Source of the DNA: Pseudopedobacter sp044361595
GTDB lineage: Bacteria; Bacteroidota; Bacteroidia; Sphingobacteriales; Sphingobacteriaceae
NCBI GenBank assembly: GCA_044361595.1
Contig: JBIKIN010000016.1
Location: 26,213 to 90,212 of the forward strand
Length of the DNA: 64,000 nucleotides
Reading direction: 5' to 3'
In this document: positions 55,677-64,000 of the stretch, piece after piece
How positions within the stretch are numbered: the stretch's first letter is position 1
How the letters are laid out: each line of letters opens with the position of its first letter
Made by a program: the position numbers and the translations under genes
The notes under the pieces: model-generated
The model's database searches: none
Seen by the model: the letters and a program-made list of their open reading frames with translations, nothing else
Told to the model about the DNA's origin: nothing

Positions 55677-56018
55677 ACTTATTAAAGCTATTAGTTACTC
55701 TTCTAATTTAAGTACAATAATACTATTTTAAAAATTTTAGTTTTGTGCGTTTTAACACGCTTTCCGCTGTATCTTTTTTTGTCTTATCCTTCGACTCCGC
55801 TCAGGATGACAAAAAAAAGGATGTCGCTTCAATCGTTAACGCCTTGTAAACTCTATAAATACGTTAATAATCTATTTTAAAGTATTTTTATTATCAAACT
55901 ACAGTTTATATTCTAATAACTAACAGCACTTTATCGTTTCACTTTTTTTAATAACTAATAAATTAAATTAAAAATGTGTTTAAACACAACTTATTACTTG
56001 CTGAAGTAAAGCCTAACG
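55677..56018. other. Intergenic region holding an interspersed repeat, between SDR and GT2 genes
   Basis: These 342 bases lie between two convergent genes. They contain the repeat described at 55782-55812 and otherwise AT-rich DNA without coding remnants. Confidence 0.5.
55782..55812. repeat. Widespread interspersed repeat with core CCTTCGACTCCGCTCAGG
   Basis: The sequence around TGTC-TTATCCTTCGACTCCG-CTCAGGATGACA is the well-known repeat whose core recurs between genes in many Bacteroidota and other genomes. It is GC-richer than its surroundings and has short inverted ends (TGTC and GACA). It sits in a convergent intergenic region, the usual place for such elements. Confidence 0.75.
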
Positions 56019-56975
56019 CTAAACAAGCTCTTTTTCTATCAAATAGTTATTCCTAGTAACAGAGTTTCTGGAAACTAGCTCGGCAACAAAACCAGTTAAA
56101 AATAGTTGAGAGCCTAGTATAACAGCTACTAGTGCAATATAAAACAAAGGTTGCTCTGTAACCTCTCGTTCTATTTTTATATGATAAGCAATATGATAAA
56201 GCTTTTCGCCAATAATCCATAAAGCCATGATTGTTCCTAATAAAAAGCTTAACACACCCATAGAGCCAAAAAAGTGCATGGGTCTTTTTCCAAATTTACC
56301 TACAAAAAATATAGATAATAAATCTAAAAAGCCATTTATAAATCGGCTAAAGCCAAATTTAGTAGTGCCATATTTTCTTGCTCTATGTTCTACAACTTGT
56401 TCTTCTATTCTATGAAAACCTGCCCATTTAGCTAAAACTGGAATATAACGATGCATCTCTCCATAAACTTCAATATTCTTAACTACATCTTTACGGTAAG
56501 CTTTTAAACCACAATTAAAATCGTGTAGGTTTTTTATCCCCGACATGCTTCTTGTAGCGGCATTAAAAAATTTAGTAGGTATGGTTTTACTTAATGGATC
56601 GTAACGTTTCTTTTTCCAGCCAGAAATTAAATCTAGTTTTTCGTTTTTTATACGATTGTAAAGTACTGGAATCTCATCGGGAGAGTCTTGCAAATCAGCA
56701 TCCATAGTAATTACAACCTCCCCTTGTGCCATGGCAAAACCTACATTTAAAGCCGCAGATTTTCCGTAATTCCTTCTAAACTTTATGCCTTTAACTGCTG
56801 CATGATTAGCTCTTAACTCTTCCATTTTATCCCAGCTACCATCATTGCTCCCATCATCAACTAAAATGATTTCATAAGAAAAGTTATTCTTATGCATTAC
56901 ATCTTTTATCCATTGTGTAAGCTCTGGTAAAGACTCTACTTCGTTATATAATGGTACAACTACAGAAATGTTCAT
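56019..56975 (-). CDS. Glycosyltransferase family 2, polyprenyl-phosphate sugar synthase-like
   Basis: The 318-residue protein has the DPM-synthase/GtrB-type GT2 domain: VVVPLYNEVESLPEL, ILVDDGSNDGSWDKM, the metal motif MDADLQDSPDEIP, and FNCGLKAYRKDVVKNIEVYGEMHRYIPVLAKW with typical spacing. Two C-terminal membrane segments lie at about residues 230-255 and 272-298. Such enzymes load a sugar on a polyprenyl-phosphate carrier on the cytoplasmic side, for later use outside. It is monocistronic: a strong terminator (57040-57070) separates it from the upstream gene. The sugar is unknown. Confidence 0.9.
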   Translation of the reverse strand: MNISVVVPLYNEVESLPELTQWIKDVMHKNNFSYEIILVDDGSNDGSWDKMEELRANHAAVKGIKFRRNYGKSAALNVGFAMAQGEVVITMDADLQDSPDEIPVLYNRIKNEKLDLISGWKKKRYDPLSKTIPTKFFNAATRSMSGIKNLHDFNCGLKAYRKDVVKNIEVYGEMHRYIPVLAKWAGFHRIEEQVVEHRARKYGTTKFGFSRFINGFLDLLSIFFVGKFGKRPMHFFGSMGVLSFLLGTIMALWIIGEKLYHIAYHIKIEREVTEQPLFYIALVAVILGSQLFLTGFVAELVSRNSVTRNNYLIEKELV

Positions 56976-57039
56976 TTTTTGTTAAATCTTAAAGCTAAAG
57001 ACTAAAGGTCTGTTGCGTATTAATTTGATAGTAAAAAGA

Positions 57040-57070
57040 AAAACGTTTGATGTTAAACATCAAACGTTTT
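57040..57070 (-). terminator. Intrinsic terminator after the DUF4199 gene
   Basis: AAAACGTTTGATGTT and its perfect complement form a 15-bp palindrome around a single base. On the minus strand it is followed by a T-rich tail. It lies 26 bases past the end of the DUF4199 gene. Confidence 0.85.
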
Positions 57071-57095
57071 AAATATTCTATAAATATAAATTTTA

Positions 57096-57656
57096 TTAAT
57101 CGTTTTCCTCTACTGGGGCAAATATAGGTGGATTCTTTTTGAAAATTGCCGCAAAAATTAAAGACATAATAAAACCTACAATAATAACTGAGGCAAAACT
57201 AATGGCAAAAGATTTTAAATCTGGCTGATAGATTGATTTTACTTGTGATAATGCTTGCTCTACTCCAGCATCAATAGCTTTTTGGTCTGTAACACCAAAC
57301 TTTTCTAAGTTCGCAATGGCTTGTTGCTCTATAGATGGTGCTAATTTTTCAAAAGCATCGGTCTCTATAAATTTAAAAAACACAAAATTCACAACACTAG
57401 AAATTGCATTTCCAATTAAAGACATCACAAAAATTCCTTTTAAAGCCTCTTTAAAAGTCCAATAGCCACCTACTTTCTTTTTTAAATCTATGGTAAAGAA
57501 TATATACATTAATAAAGAAAAAACGGCAAAAATAATTGAGAATGAGAATGAGCCAATAATAGATGGGAATGCATAATAAATAATTATTTGCATAGCAACA
57601 CTTAGAATACCAAGTATAATACCGTTGTTAATGATTTGTTTGTTTAGATTTTCCAT
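57096..57656 (-). CDS. DUF4199 membrane protein
   Basis: The 186-residue protein has four membrane segments (about residues 10-30, 38-55, 75-95 and 150-172) and the family motif YWTFKEALKGIFVMSLIGNAISS near residue 65. DUF4199 proteins are common in Bacteroidota and have no established function. It is the last gene of the minus-strand operon that starts with the BatA-like gene at 61670. The dead dihydroorotase homologue and an acidic unknown protein lie between. The gap to the previous gene is 30 bases. Confidence 0.85.
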   Translation of the reverse strand: MENLNKQIINNGIILGILSVAMQIIIYYAFPSIIGSFSFSIIFAVFSLLMYIFFTIDLKKKVGGYWTFKEALKGIFVMSLIGNAISSVVNFVFFKFIETDAFEKLAPSIEQQAIANLEKFGVTDQKAIDAGVEQALSQVKSIYQPDLKSFAISFASVIIVGFIMSLIFAAIFKKNPPIFAPVEEND

Positions 57657-57686
57657 GTTTGTTTTTTAGTTTTAGGTTTGAAAAAA

Positions 57687-58355
57687 TTATTGGTTGTAAT
57701 TAATTATCATATTTAAAATTGCAGCATCAAAAGCCGGATCTTCACTTAAATTTTTAAAAGTTTTAAGCTCTTGGTCTGATGGTTCTGGATGATAGAAAAA
57801 CGCCATTAGCGGATAAAATAAATCTCTAATCTCTGATTCGATGTCTAATGATTTAGAAACCCTAGCAATTTCTTCAATACTACTTTCCATTAATATTTGA
57901 TGTGCAATTACATCTTCATAAATGCGATGCTCGTCTTGAAACTCATCCTCCTCTACTAACAAAAACTCTTTTAAATAATCATCTAAAGTAGGGTCAATTT
58001 CCTCATCTTCGCACTCTCTTAGGTATAATAAAAGATTTAAAAGCTCGGTGCCACGGTCTAAAGTTTCTTCCTCAATCTTTTCCCACTCTGGCGAGTCTAA
58101 ATAATCAGAATCTAACTTTTTAGCATCTTCGGCAAAGAAATTAATCATTAGTAAATCAAAGGTTACTTCTCTAATGGCATCTAAGGCAGGCGAATCGTCA
58201 AAAACCTTATCCATAATCAGCAACTTACTCATAAAATCTTCGTCACCATTAAAAAGATTTTGCATTTTCTTTAGCTCTTGCTGCGCAGGCACATTTTCTA
58301 ATGCAGAAAAAGTATTAAACAAAGCTTCTAAGGCTAATTGTACTTTATTATCCAT
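57687..58355 (-). CDS. Acidic cytoplasmic protein of unknown function
   Basis: The 222-residue protein has no signal peptide and no membrane segment. It is predicted to be largely alpha-helical and strongly acidic, with stretches such as LRECEDEEIDPTLDDY and VEEDEFQDEHRIYEDV. I recognise no domain. It lies between the dihydroorotase-like gene (14 bases upstream) and DUF4199 (30 bases downstream) in one operon. No function is proposed. Confidence 0.75.
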   Translation of the reverse strand: MDNKVQLALEALFNTFSALENVPAQQELKKMQNLFNGDEDFMSKLLIMDKVFDDSPALDAIREVTFDLLMINFFAEDAKKLDSDYLDSPEWEKIEEETLDRGTELLNLLLYLRECEDEEIDPTLDDYLKEFLLVEEDEFQDEHRIYEDVIAHQILMESSIEEIARVSKSLDIESEIRDLFYPLMAFFYHPEPSDQELKTFKNLSEDPAFDAAILNMIINYNQ

Positions 58356-58369
58356 TTTATTTTGAAGAT

Positions 58370-59632
58370 TTAGTGATTAGATATATTTATTTGTGAATTA
58401 TTACAAGCTAGCCAAACTTTTCCATTTAGTGTTAAATTGATAAACGGAGAGTTGAAAGATTTAGAGAAATTGTTCTCCTTTGTATAAATCCACTCGCTTT
58501 TATCAAATACAATTAAGTTAGCTAATTCTTTTTCTTCTATTTTAGGGATTTGTAAACCTAAAATCTCTCTAGGTTTTATGGCTAGCTTTTCTATAATTAA
58601 ATCTAAAGAAAGATTTGCTTTTAGTAACAATGGTAAAACAGTTTGTAATCCTATTATACCATAGTTAGCAATTTCAAATTCGACTTGCTTAAACTCTATT
58701 TCCTGTGGCTTATGTTGTGATACTATGGCATCAATTACTCCAGTTTTAACTCCTTCTAACAATGCATCTACATCTTTTTGAGTGCGCAAAGGTGGTTTTA
58801 CTTTATAATTAGTATCAAAATCTGATAATGCGTCTTCTGTTAAAACTAAATGATGAGCAGCTACATCACAAGTTACTTTTAAACCTTTTTGCTTAGCCTC
58901 TTTAATTAATTCCACTGCCTTAGCTGTAGAAATAGTAGAAAAATGAACTTTTGCATCGGTATATTCTGCTAAATATAAGTCCCTTACAATCATTAAATCC
59001 TCTGCAAGGTTAGGTATTCCTTTCATCCCTAATAAGGTACTCATCACGCCTTCATTCATTTTAGATTTACCTGCTATGGCCGCATCTTCTGCATAGGAAA
59101 AAATCAAAGCATCAAAACCTTTGGCATATAATAGTGCTCTTTCCATTAAACCCGCATCTTGTATGGGTTTGTCTCCATCGGTAAATGCAATGGCGCCTGA
59201 ATTTTGCATATCAAACATTTCGGCTAAGTCTTTCCCTGCCCTTTCTTGAGATATAGTCCCGTATGGATAAATATCAACCAAATTACCTTTGGCTTTATTA
59301 ACTAAAAACTCTACTTGTGATTTAGAATCAGTAGTTGGATGATTATGAGGCATTAAACCTAATCCTGTAAAACCACCTGCAATTGCAGCTTTAGAAGCAG
59401 TTTTAAAATCTTCTTTTGTTTCTAAACCAGGCTCTCCAATGCTCACATTTAAATCAAAAAAACCAGGCGCAACAAACTTACCTTCCCCATTAAAAACTTC
59501 CCCATCAAAAGCAATATCCTTCCCTATTTTAGTAATTATGCCATTTTCTATCAACACATCTACAACTTGTTGATTTAGGCTAGAGTTAGTATCTACTACT
59601 TTACAAGATTTAATTAAAACTGATTTTAACAT
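58370..59632 (-). CDS. Dihydroorotase homologue without metal ligands (PyrC'-like)
   Basis: The 420-residue protein aligns over its whole length with class I dihydroorotases: APGFFDLNVSIGEPG, GGFTGLGLMPHNHPT, FTDGDKPIQDAG, MNEGVMSTLLGMKGIPNLAEDLMIVRDL shortened only by normal loops, AHHLVLTEDAL and KVKPPLRT. The metal and catalytic residues are lost, however. The HxH motif is NVS (residues 62-64), the His of HCED is Ser in FSYAED, the His of CHVST is Ser in FSTIST, and the catalytic Asp of TDHAP is Gln in SQHKP. It therefore resembles the non-catalytic PyrC' partners of aspartate carbamoyltransferase and should not be called an active dihydroorotase. It begins 1 base after the BatA-like gene. 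Confidence 0.85.
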   Translation of the reverse strand: MLKSVLIKSCKVVDTNSSLNQQVVDVLIENGIITKIGKDIAFDGEVFNGEGKFVAPGFFDLNVSIGEPGLETKEDFKTASKAAIAGGFTGLGLMPHNHPTTDSKSQVEFLVNKAKGNLVDIYPYGTISQERAGKDLAEMFDMQNSGAIAFTDGDKPIQDAGLMERALLYAKGFDALIFSYAEDAAIAGKSKMNEGVMSTLLGMKGIPNLAEDLMIVRDLYLAEYTDAKVHFSTISTAKAVELIKEAKQKGLKVTCDVAAHHLVLTEDALSDFDTNYKVKPPLRTQKDVDALLEGVKTGVIDAIVSQHKPQEIEFKQVEFEIANYGIIGLQTVLPLLLKANLSLDLIIEKLAIKPREILGLQIPKIEEKELANLIVFDKSEWIYTKENNFSKSFNSPFINLTLNGKVWLACNNSQINISNH

Positions 59633-59633
59633 T

Positions 59634-61670
59634 CTAATTCTTTATTTTCTGATTAAAAAAACGGATCAATAAGACTTCTAGCAACAAAAATACAATTGTT
59701 AAAATTATACAAATTTTCCATAAAGAGAACCCTCTATTGGTACTTTCCATTTGTTGATTTATTGTTGCGCCTTTACTATTTAATATATTTTTGGTCTTAA
59801 ATATTGATTCAATTTCTTGATTACTGTAAAATTCTAAAGGAGACTCGGCTCTATCTTCGTTTAAGCCAAAAGTATTCATTGTGGTATCTCTCAATTTAAC
59901 CTGATAAAAACCAGGTTTTGTTAATTGATCGGCATAATTTAAAATAGTTTGAGAAGGCGTTCTAATAACCTCTGGAATAATTTCTAGCTTATTACCTATT
60001 ATTAAAATTTTGTCCTTTTCTGATAAATTGATGCTATTTATTTTGATTTGATTCTCTTTACCAATTATTTTAAATAATAACTGTTCTTTAGACGATAGCA
60101 AAGCCGTTTTAAACAAATAAGGCAAAAATAAAGCATGCTTGGTAAGGTTACTAGCCTCATTATTTAATGGTAAATAAGAAATATAAATCTCTCCATTTTG
60201 GAGCTGATAATTACTGATTAAAGGACTTTGGTTATCTCCAGTTAATAACACCTTTTTAGTTGTTTTAACCAAATTAGAGCTAGCAAAATATTGGGTTGCG
60301 TAAGGTAAATCTATATTCTTAGGGATTTGCTCAAAAACATCTCTAAAAACAGGATGTTTTAAATCTAAACTTTTCCCTTTTATAGGCTGATTAACCAAAG
60401 CCGTTGGATAATCAGCATTTAACTTAGTTAAAAACGATTGATAAGAACCCAAATCTGCATTAAGCGGTATAAAAACAGACAAACTTCCGCCTTGTTCTAC
60501 GTATTGCTTAAGCTGTTGTGATAAACCATCAGAAACAGTTCCTAAATTCTCTAATATGATTAAAGGATACTTGCTTAATTCACTATAACTAATTTGTGAT
60601 TGATTGACTTGTGTGGTTTTAAAAAAATCATCGGTTTGATAAGCTATAGAAATATTAGCAACAGGTTGATTTTGATAAATACTGAGTATTTCTAACTTAT
60701 TTTTTATTTCAAAAGAGAAATAAAAATTATCGTCAAAAGTTATCGGATAATCTTTAATAGTGATTAATCCATTTTGCCATCCGGTAGATAATCCAGAAAA
60801 AGATAAAGTATCTTTTTGTGAAAATCCTGCTTTAATATCTAAGCTGCTTAACGCTTTTTGAAGTCCATTGATATTTAATTTTAAAGGAATAGAGTTAGCA
60901 TCTTCTGATGAATGATTTTTAGCAACTACCACCAAATTTTCTTTTTGATTAGGCTGATGAAATGGACTTAAAAAATAAATAGAATCTATAGAGATATTAG
61001 GTAAAGTATTGCCTTGTAAGGGTACAAAAAACTGAGTAATGTTAGTGTCTAGAATAAATTCTTGATTAATATTGGGTTGCTTTTGAAAATCAGAAACTAA
61101 ATAGGCTACTTTTTTATACCCATTGGCTTTATCTAAAATTAATTTTTGCCTATTGGTTATAGTGTTAAAATCTCTGTTTAGCGGAGAAATAAAAATTGTA
61201 TTTAGCTGTTCTAATAATTCGTCTTTGGCGATAAATCGCTGTTGTTTACCCTCGAAATTATTAGTTATTAATTGAAATTTATCGTTTAAACTATATGTTT
61301 TTAAAATTTCGATAACTTTTCTTTTCCCCTCATCTAGCAAAATACCGTCTTTATTTACGGCTTCCATAGAATAAGAGTTATCTAAGTAAATGCTTACTGT
61401 ATAATTTTTGTAAAGCTGATTATCAGCATTATTCTTAATATAGGGTTGTGCAAATGCTAAAACTAAAAAAACTAATGCTAATATTCTTGAAGCTAAAATT
61501 AAGCGTTCTTTAAGTTTTTGAGCAGCAATAGTTTGAATTTCAATAGCTTTTAAAAGCCTTACGTTACTGAAGTATACTTTCTTAAATTTTCTAAAATTGA
61601 ATAAGTGAATGATTACCGGGATGGTAATTAGAAGCAATGCAAAAAGAAACTCGGGAAAGAGAAACCTCAT
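59634..61670 (-). CDS. BatA/Aerotolerance-domain membrane protein
   Basis: The 678-residue protein starts with the BatA N-terminal motif FLFALLLITIPVIIHLFNFR and two membrane segments (residues about 5-25 and 58-78). A von Willebrand A-like part follows, starting VSIYLDNSYSMEAV. A long periplasmic region and a last membrane segment (about 652-672) complete it. Such proteins are typical of Bacteroidota and are linked by name to aerotolerance, although the molecular role is unresolved. It is the first gene of an operon with the dihydroorotase-like, acidic, and DUF4199 genes; the next gene starts 1 base after its stop. Confidence 0.85.
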   Translation of the reverse strand: MRFLFPEFLFALLLITIPVIIHLFNFRKFKKVYFSNVRLLKAIEIQTIAAQKLKERLILASRILALVFLVLAFAQPYIKNNADNQLYKNYTVSIYLDNSYSMEAVNKDGILLDEGKRKVIEILKTYSLNDKFQLITNNFEGKQQRFIAKDELLEQLNTIFISPLNRDFNTITNRQKLILDKANGYKKVAYLVSDFQKQPNINQEFILDTNITQFFVPLQGNTLPNISIDSIYFLSPFHQPNQKENLVVVAKNHSSEDANSIPLKLNINGLQKALSSLDIKAGFSQKDTLSFSGLSTGWQNGLITIKDYPITFDDNFYFSFEIKNKLEILSIYQNQPVANISIAYQTDDFFKTTQVNQSQISYSELSKYPLIILENLGTVSDGLSQQLKQYVEQGGSLSVFIPLNADLGSYQSFLTKLNADYPTALVNQPIKGKSLDLKHPVFRDVFEQIPKNIDLPYATQYFASSNLVKTTKKVLLTGDNQSPLISNYQLQNGEIYISYLPLNNEASNLTKHALFLPYLFKTALLSSKEQLLFKIIGKENQIKINSINLSEKDKILIIGNKLEIIPEVIRTPSQTILNYADQLTKPGFYQVKLRDTTMNTFGLNEDRAESPLEFYSNQEIESIFKTKNILNSKGATINQQMESTNRGFSLWKICIILTIVFLLLEVLLIRFFNQKIKN

Positions 61671-61732
61671 TAAGAATCAAAGATATGTTTTTTGATGTTG
61701 TTGATAAACTTTATATCAAAAAAAATCAAAAA

Positions 61733-61765
61733 AAATCCTCAATTAGATGATCGAATTGAGGATTT
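61733..61765 (-). terminator. Intrinsic terminator after the symporter gene
   Basis: AAATCCTCAATT and its perfect complement form a 12-bp stem with a nine-base loop, followed on the minus strand by a long T-run. It lies 20 bases past the symporter stop codon. Confidence 0.9.
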
Positions 61766-61784
61766 ATAATTTTTAAGAATCTAT

Positions 61785-63410
61785 CTACCAAAAAACGGTG
61801 TAAAGTGCTACCAATATTCCAATAATTAGTACTGCACCTACTGTAAAACCAGCCGTAGGTTTAAACATGCTAGCATCTACTTCTAAACCTTTAGGGTTAG
61901 GTGAGTCCTTGTATTCCAATTTAGAGATGAAAAACATCCCTATGATTGAGAATAAGAATACAAAACCCATCCTATCTAAAAATGGTATCTCGTAAACTCC
62001 AGTTACTGGTACTGCAAATCCCATTGAGTATAGGAATGACAAATCCACATACTCCGGCAAAAACTTTAATACTATGGATAGTATGAATCCTCCTATAGTT
62101 GCAAATAAGGCCGCTGATGATGTAGTGCGTTTCCAAAAGAAACCTAGAATAAACATGGCAAAAATACCTGGAGATACGAAACCTGTATACTCTTGTATAA
62201 ATTTAAATCCACCTTTTTCGATTCCTAAAAACGGTGAAATTACTACCGCTAAAATCATCGATACCACTACCGTAATCTTTCCTGTAATTACCAATGACTT
62301 CTCGCTCGCATCCTTGTTGAACACTTTCTTGTATACATCTAAGGTAAATATAGTGGCTATACTATTGGCCTTACCTGCTAAAGAGGCTACTACTGCCGCT
62401 GTTAATGCTGCAAACGATAAACCTTTTAATCCGCTTGGTAGTAGGTTTAATAATACTGGGTAGGCTCTATCTACTTGTACTTTACCATCTACTAAAATCT
62501 CTACCGAAAATACTTCTTCTTTGTAAAGTAAATACGCTGCTATACCTGGTAATACCACTATAATGGGCATTAATAACTTTAAAAATGCTGCAAACAAGAT
62601 TCCGCCTCGAGCGGTTTTTAAATCTGCTCCTAAAGCTCGCTGGGTGATGTATTGGTTACATCCCCAATAGTTTAAGTTTACTATCCAGATTCCTCCTAGT
62701 AAAACAGTTAAGCCTGGTAACTCAATAAAGTTCTCGTTTTCTTTATCAAATATCATCTGAAAATGGTCGCTTGCCTGACTTGTCATTTGTGTAAATCCTG
62801 CGATTACGCCCGTTTGTCCGTAATGATCGGCTACCAAGTTTAAGGCTAAATACGTGGTGGCTAATCCTCCTAATATTAAAAAGAATACTTGAATTACATC
62901 TGTATAGCCTATTACTTTCATTCCACCTAGGGTGATAACAATTGCAAAAACCGCCATCCCTAACATACAAACTGTGAAGTTGATTCCTGAAATACTACCT
63001 ACCGCTATGGCTCCTAAGAAAAGAATGGATGTTAAGTTGACTACTACATATAATAACAACCAAAATACTGCCATAATCATCGCTACTGTTTCGTTATACC
63101 TCTGGCTTAAAAACTGAGGCATTGTAAATATCTTATTCTTTAAGTAAACCGGAATAAAGAATACAGCTACTATCACCAAGGTGATTGCTGCCATCCGCTC
63201 ATAGGTAGCAATCGCTAAACCTAACTGAAATCCTGACCCACTTATCCCTATAAACTGCTTGGCTGAAATATTAGAAGCTATTAAGGATGCCCCTATTGCC
63301 CACCAGGTTAAAGAACCTTCTGCTAAAAAATAATCCTTCGAATCGCTGGTTTTACTCTTCTTCTTGTTATAAATCCAAAAACCGTAGCCGGCAACAATAA
63401 TGAAATACAA
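61785..63410 (-). CDS. Sodium/solute symporter (SSS family), possibly frameshifted at the 5' end
   Basis: The 541-residue integral membrane protein has about thirteen to fourteen membrane segments. It shows SSS/SGLT signatures such as YFLAEGSLTWWAIGASLIASNISAKQF (broken here only by normal variation), GGMKVIGYTDVIQV, and LSFAALTAAVVASLAGKANSIATIFTLDVY, the sodium-site region. It should import a sugar or other organic solute with sodium. The open frame starts only with TTG at 63410, inside the first membrane helix. A natural N-terminus (MKTESLSTADYIVF) is present from an ATG at 63444 but in another frame, so a small deletion may have broken the gene. The substrate is not predictable. Confidence 0.85.
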   Translation of the reverse strand: MYFIIVAGYGFWIYNKKKSKTSDSKDYFLAEGSLTWWAIGASLIASNISAKQFIGISGSGFQLGLAIATYERMAAITLVIVAVFFIPVYLKNKIFTMPQFLSQRYNETVAMIMAVFWLLLYVVVNLTSILFLGAIAVGSISGINFTVCMLGMAVFAIVITLGGMKVIGYTDVIQVFFLILGGLATTYLALNLVADHYGQTGVIAGFTQMTSQASDHFQMIFDKENENFIELPGLTVLLGGIWIVNLNYWGCNQYITQRALGADLKTARGGILFAAFLKLLMPIIVVLPGIAAYLLYKEEVFSVEILVDGKVQVDRAYPVLLNLLPSGLKGLSFAALTAAVVASLAGKANSIATIFTLDVYKKVFNKDASEKSLVITGKITVVVSMILAVVISPFLGIEKGGFKFIQEYTGFVSPGIFAMFILGFFWKRTTSSAALFATIGGFILSIVLKFLPEYVDLSFLYSMGFAVPVTGVYEIPFLDRMGFVFLFSIIGMFFISKLEYKDSPNPKGLEVDASMFKPTAGFTVGAVLIIGILVALYTVFW

Positions 63411-63444
63411 TGTAATCTGCAGTGGATAATGATTCTGTCTTCAT

Positions 63445-63817
63445 TAAAAAAATTGTTTGGTTATAGTTTAGTTTGGTAATTAAATTTAAGCAAAATCACC
63501 TTGTTTTGCATGGATAATGTTTTCAGCATTTATAGCCAATCCAATTAATTTAACATTCTCAAAACTATATATCAACAAGGTCTAGATGTAGAACATTTGT
63601 TTATAATATTACTATAAATGTTTAATTTGGTTTATTATTGGGTATAATATCAATCTCCAATTTAAAATTATCAATGTTAATTATAATTTTGAACTCGAAT
63701 ACATTTTAAAATCAATTGAATTATTACTCGGAATTTAATCATCCATTTTTTTCATATAACTCTTATCAATTAAGTTAACAACTTTTCAATTAAACAATAA
63801 AACTTTTAATATCCATT
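63445..63817. other. Intergenic region between divergent symporter and transketolase genes
   Basis: These 373 AT-rich bases should contain both promoters. I see no gene, coding remnant or notable repeat in them. Confidence 0.5.
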
Positions 63818-64000
63818 ATGACATTAGACAATGCTGATTTAAAACGTATGGCATCTCAAGTAAGAAGAGACATTTTACGTATGGTTTATGAATGCCAATC
63901 CGGACACCCTGGTGGTTCTTTAGGCTGCACAGATTATTTTGTAGCCCTTTACTTTAAAATCATGAAACACGACCCTGCCTTTAATATGGATGGTATTGGC
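63818..64000 (+). CDS. Transketolase, N-terminal part (3' end outside window)
   Basis: The gene begins with ATG at 63818 and its first 61 codons are visible. The thiamine-diphosphate-binding start is clear: residues 5-25 include LKRMASQVRRDILRM, followed by SGHPGGSLGCTDYFVALYF, whose GHPGGS motif is diagnostic of transketolases. In Bacteroidota transketolase is often split into two subunits, and I cannot tell here whether this is the short N-terminal subunit or a full-length enzyme. It acts in the pentose phosphate pathway in the cytoplasm. Confidence 0.92.
   Translation, partial: MTLDNADLKRMASQVRRDILRMVYECQSGHPGGSLGCTDYFVALYFKIMKHDPAFNMDGIG

Noticed and set aside
58370..59632. Calling this gene an active dihydroorotase (pyrC)
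   Set aside because: All metal ligands and the catalytic Asp are substituted, so the activity call is not supported.
1..64000. CRISPR arrays, complete insertion sequences, rRNA genes
   Set aside because: I looked for regularly spaced repeats, transposase motifs and rRNA sequences and found none.

Overview
The window looks like a Bacteroidota chromosome, most likely a Pedobacter-like member of the Sphingobacteriaceae. The DNA is AT-rich. It carries SusC/SusD pairs, a hybrid two-component regulator, type IX secretion sorting domains, DUF4199 and DUF5017 proteins, and a BatA-type protein, a combination confined to this phylum. All species-level statements are inference.

Layout. 1-5.2 kb (minus): a type IX secretion adhesin module, with a large type B CTD surface protein, a PorP/SprF partner and the N-terminal part of a TPR/PD40/OmpA protein. 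5.6-16.1 kb (plus): an exopolysaccharide operon. It holds a half-length TolC-like protein, a Wzz/BY-kinase-like protein, a GT2, an unlisted 43-residue membrane protein translationally coupled to a Wzy/ligase-like protein, two GT4 enzymes, an MBOAT acyltransferase and an SGNH-type protein. 16.2-44.4 kb (minus): a polysaccharide utilization locus (PUL) with a degenerate GH2 gene at its left end, two esterase-like hydrolases, two Cys-type sulfatases, three beta-helix proteins, a free-standing DNRLRE (CBM96-like) module, a GH3, DUF5017/SusD/SusC, a GH88 unsaturated uronyl hydrolase, a full-length hybrid two-component regulator and a GH3 C-terminal remnant. 44.9-47.9 kb: a scar of an integrative element (duplicated tRNA-Leu 3' end, decayed integrase N-terminus) around a BNR_4-type lyase-like gene, then tRNA-Leu(CAA). 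47.9-63.4 kb: mostly housekeeping (HscB, RseP, Dxr, acyl-adenylating GH3-auxin type protein, two GT2s, a KdgF-like cupin with an atypical SDR, DUF4199, an acidic unknown protein, a catalytically dead dihydroorotase homologue, a BatA protein, a sodium/solute symporter). 63.8 kb: the start of a transketolase.

How the PUL seems to work (inference from families). Surface beta-helix and propeller enzymes cut a sulfated, uronate-containing, probably acylated polysaccharide. SusC/SusD/DUF5017 bind and import the pieces. Periplasmic sulfatases, esterases, GH3 and GH88 finish them, releasing unsaturated uronate that a KdgF-like cupin at 54.6 kb could linearise. The hybrid regulator at 35.8-39.9 kb probably acts through a 34-bp direct-repeat operator, two copies of ATACAAATGACC 22 bp apart, that I find upstream of four separate PUL transcripts, with a degenerate fifth copy upstream of the GH88-susCD operon.

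The most noteworthy items are this operator set, the paralogous pair of beta-helix enzymes with shared unassigned motifs, the GH2 and GH3 remnants at the two ends of the PUL, the tRNA-Leu/integrase scar, the hidden 43-residue gene, and the dead-enzyme paralogues (dihydroorotase-like and SDR).
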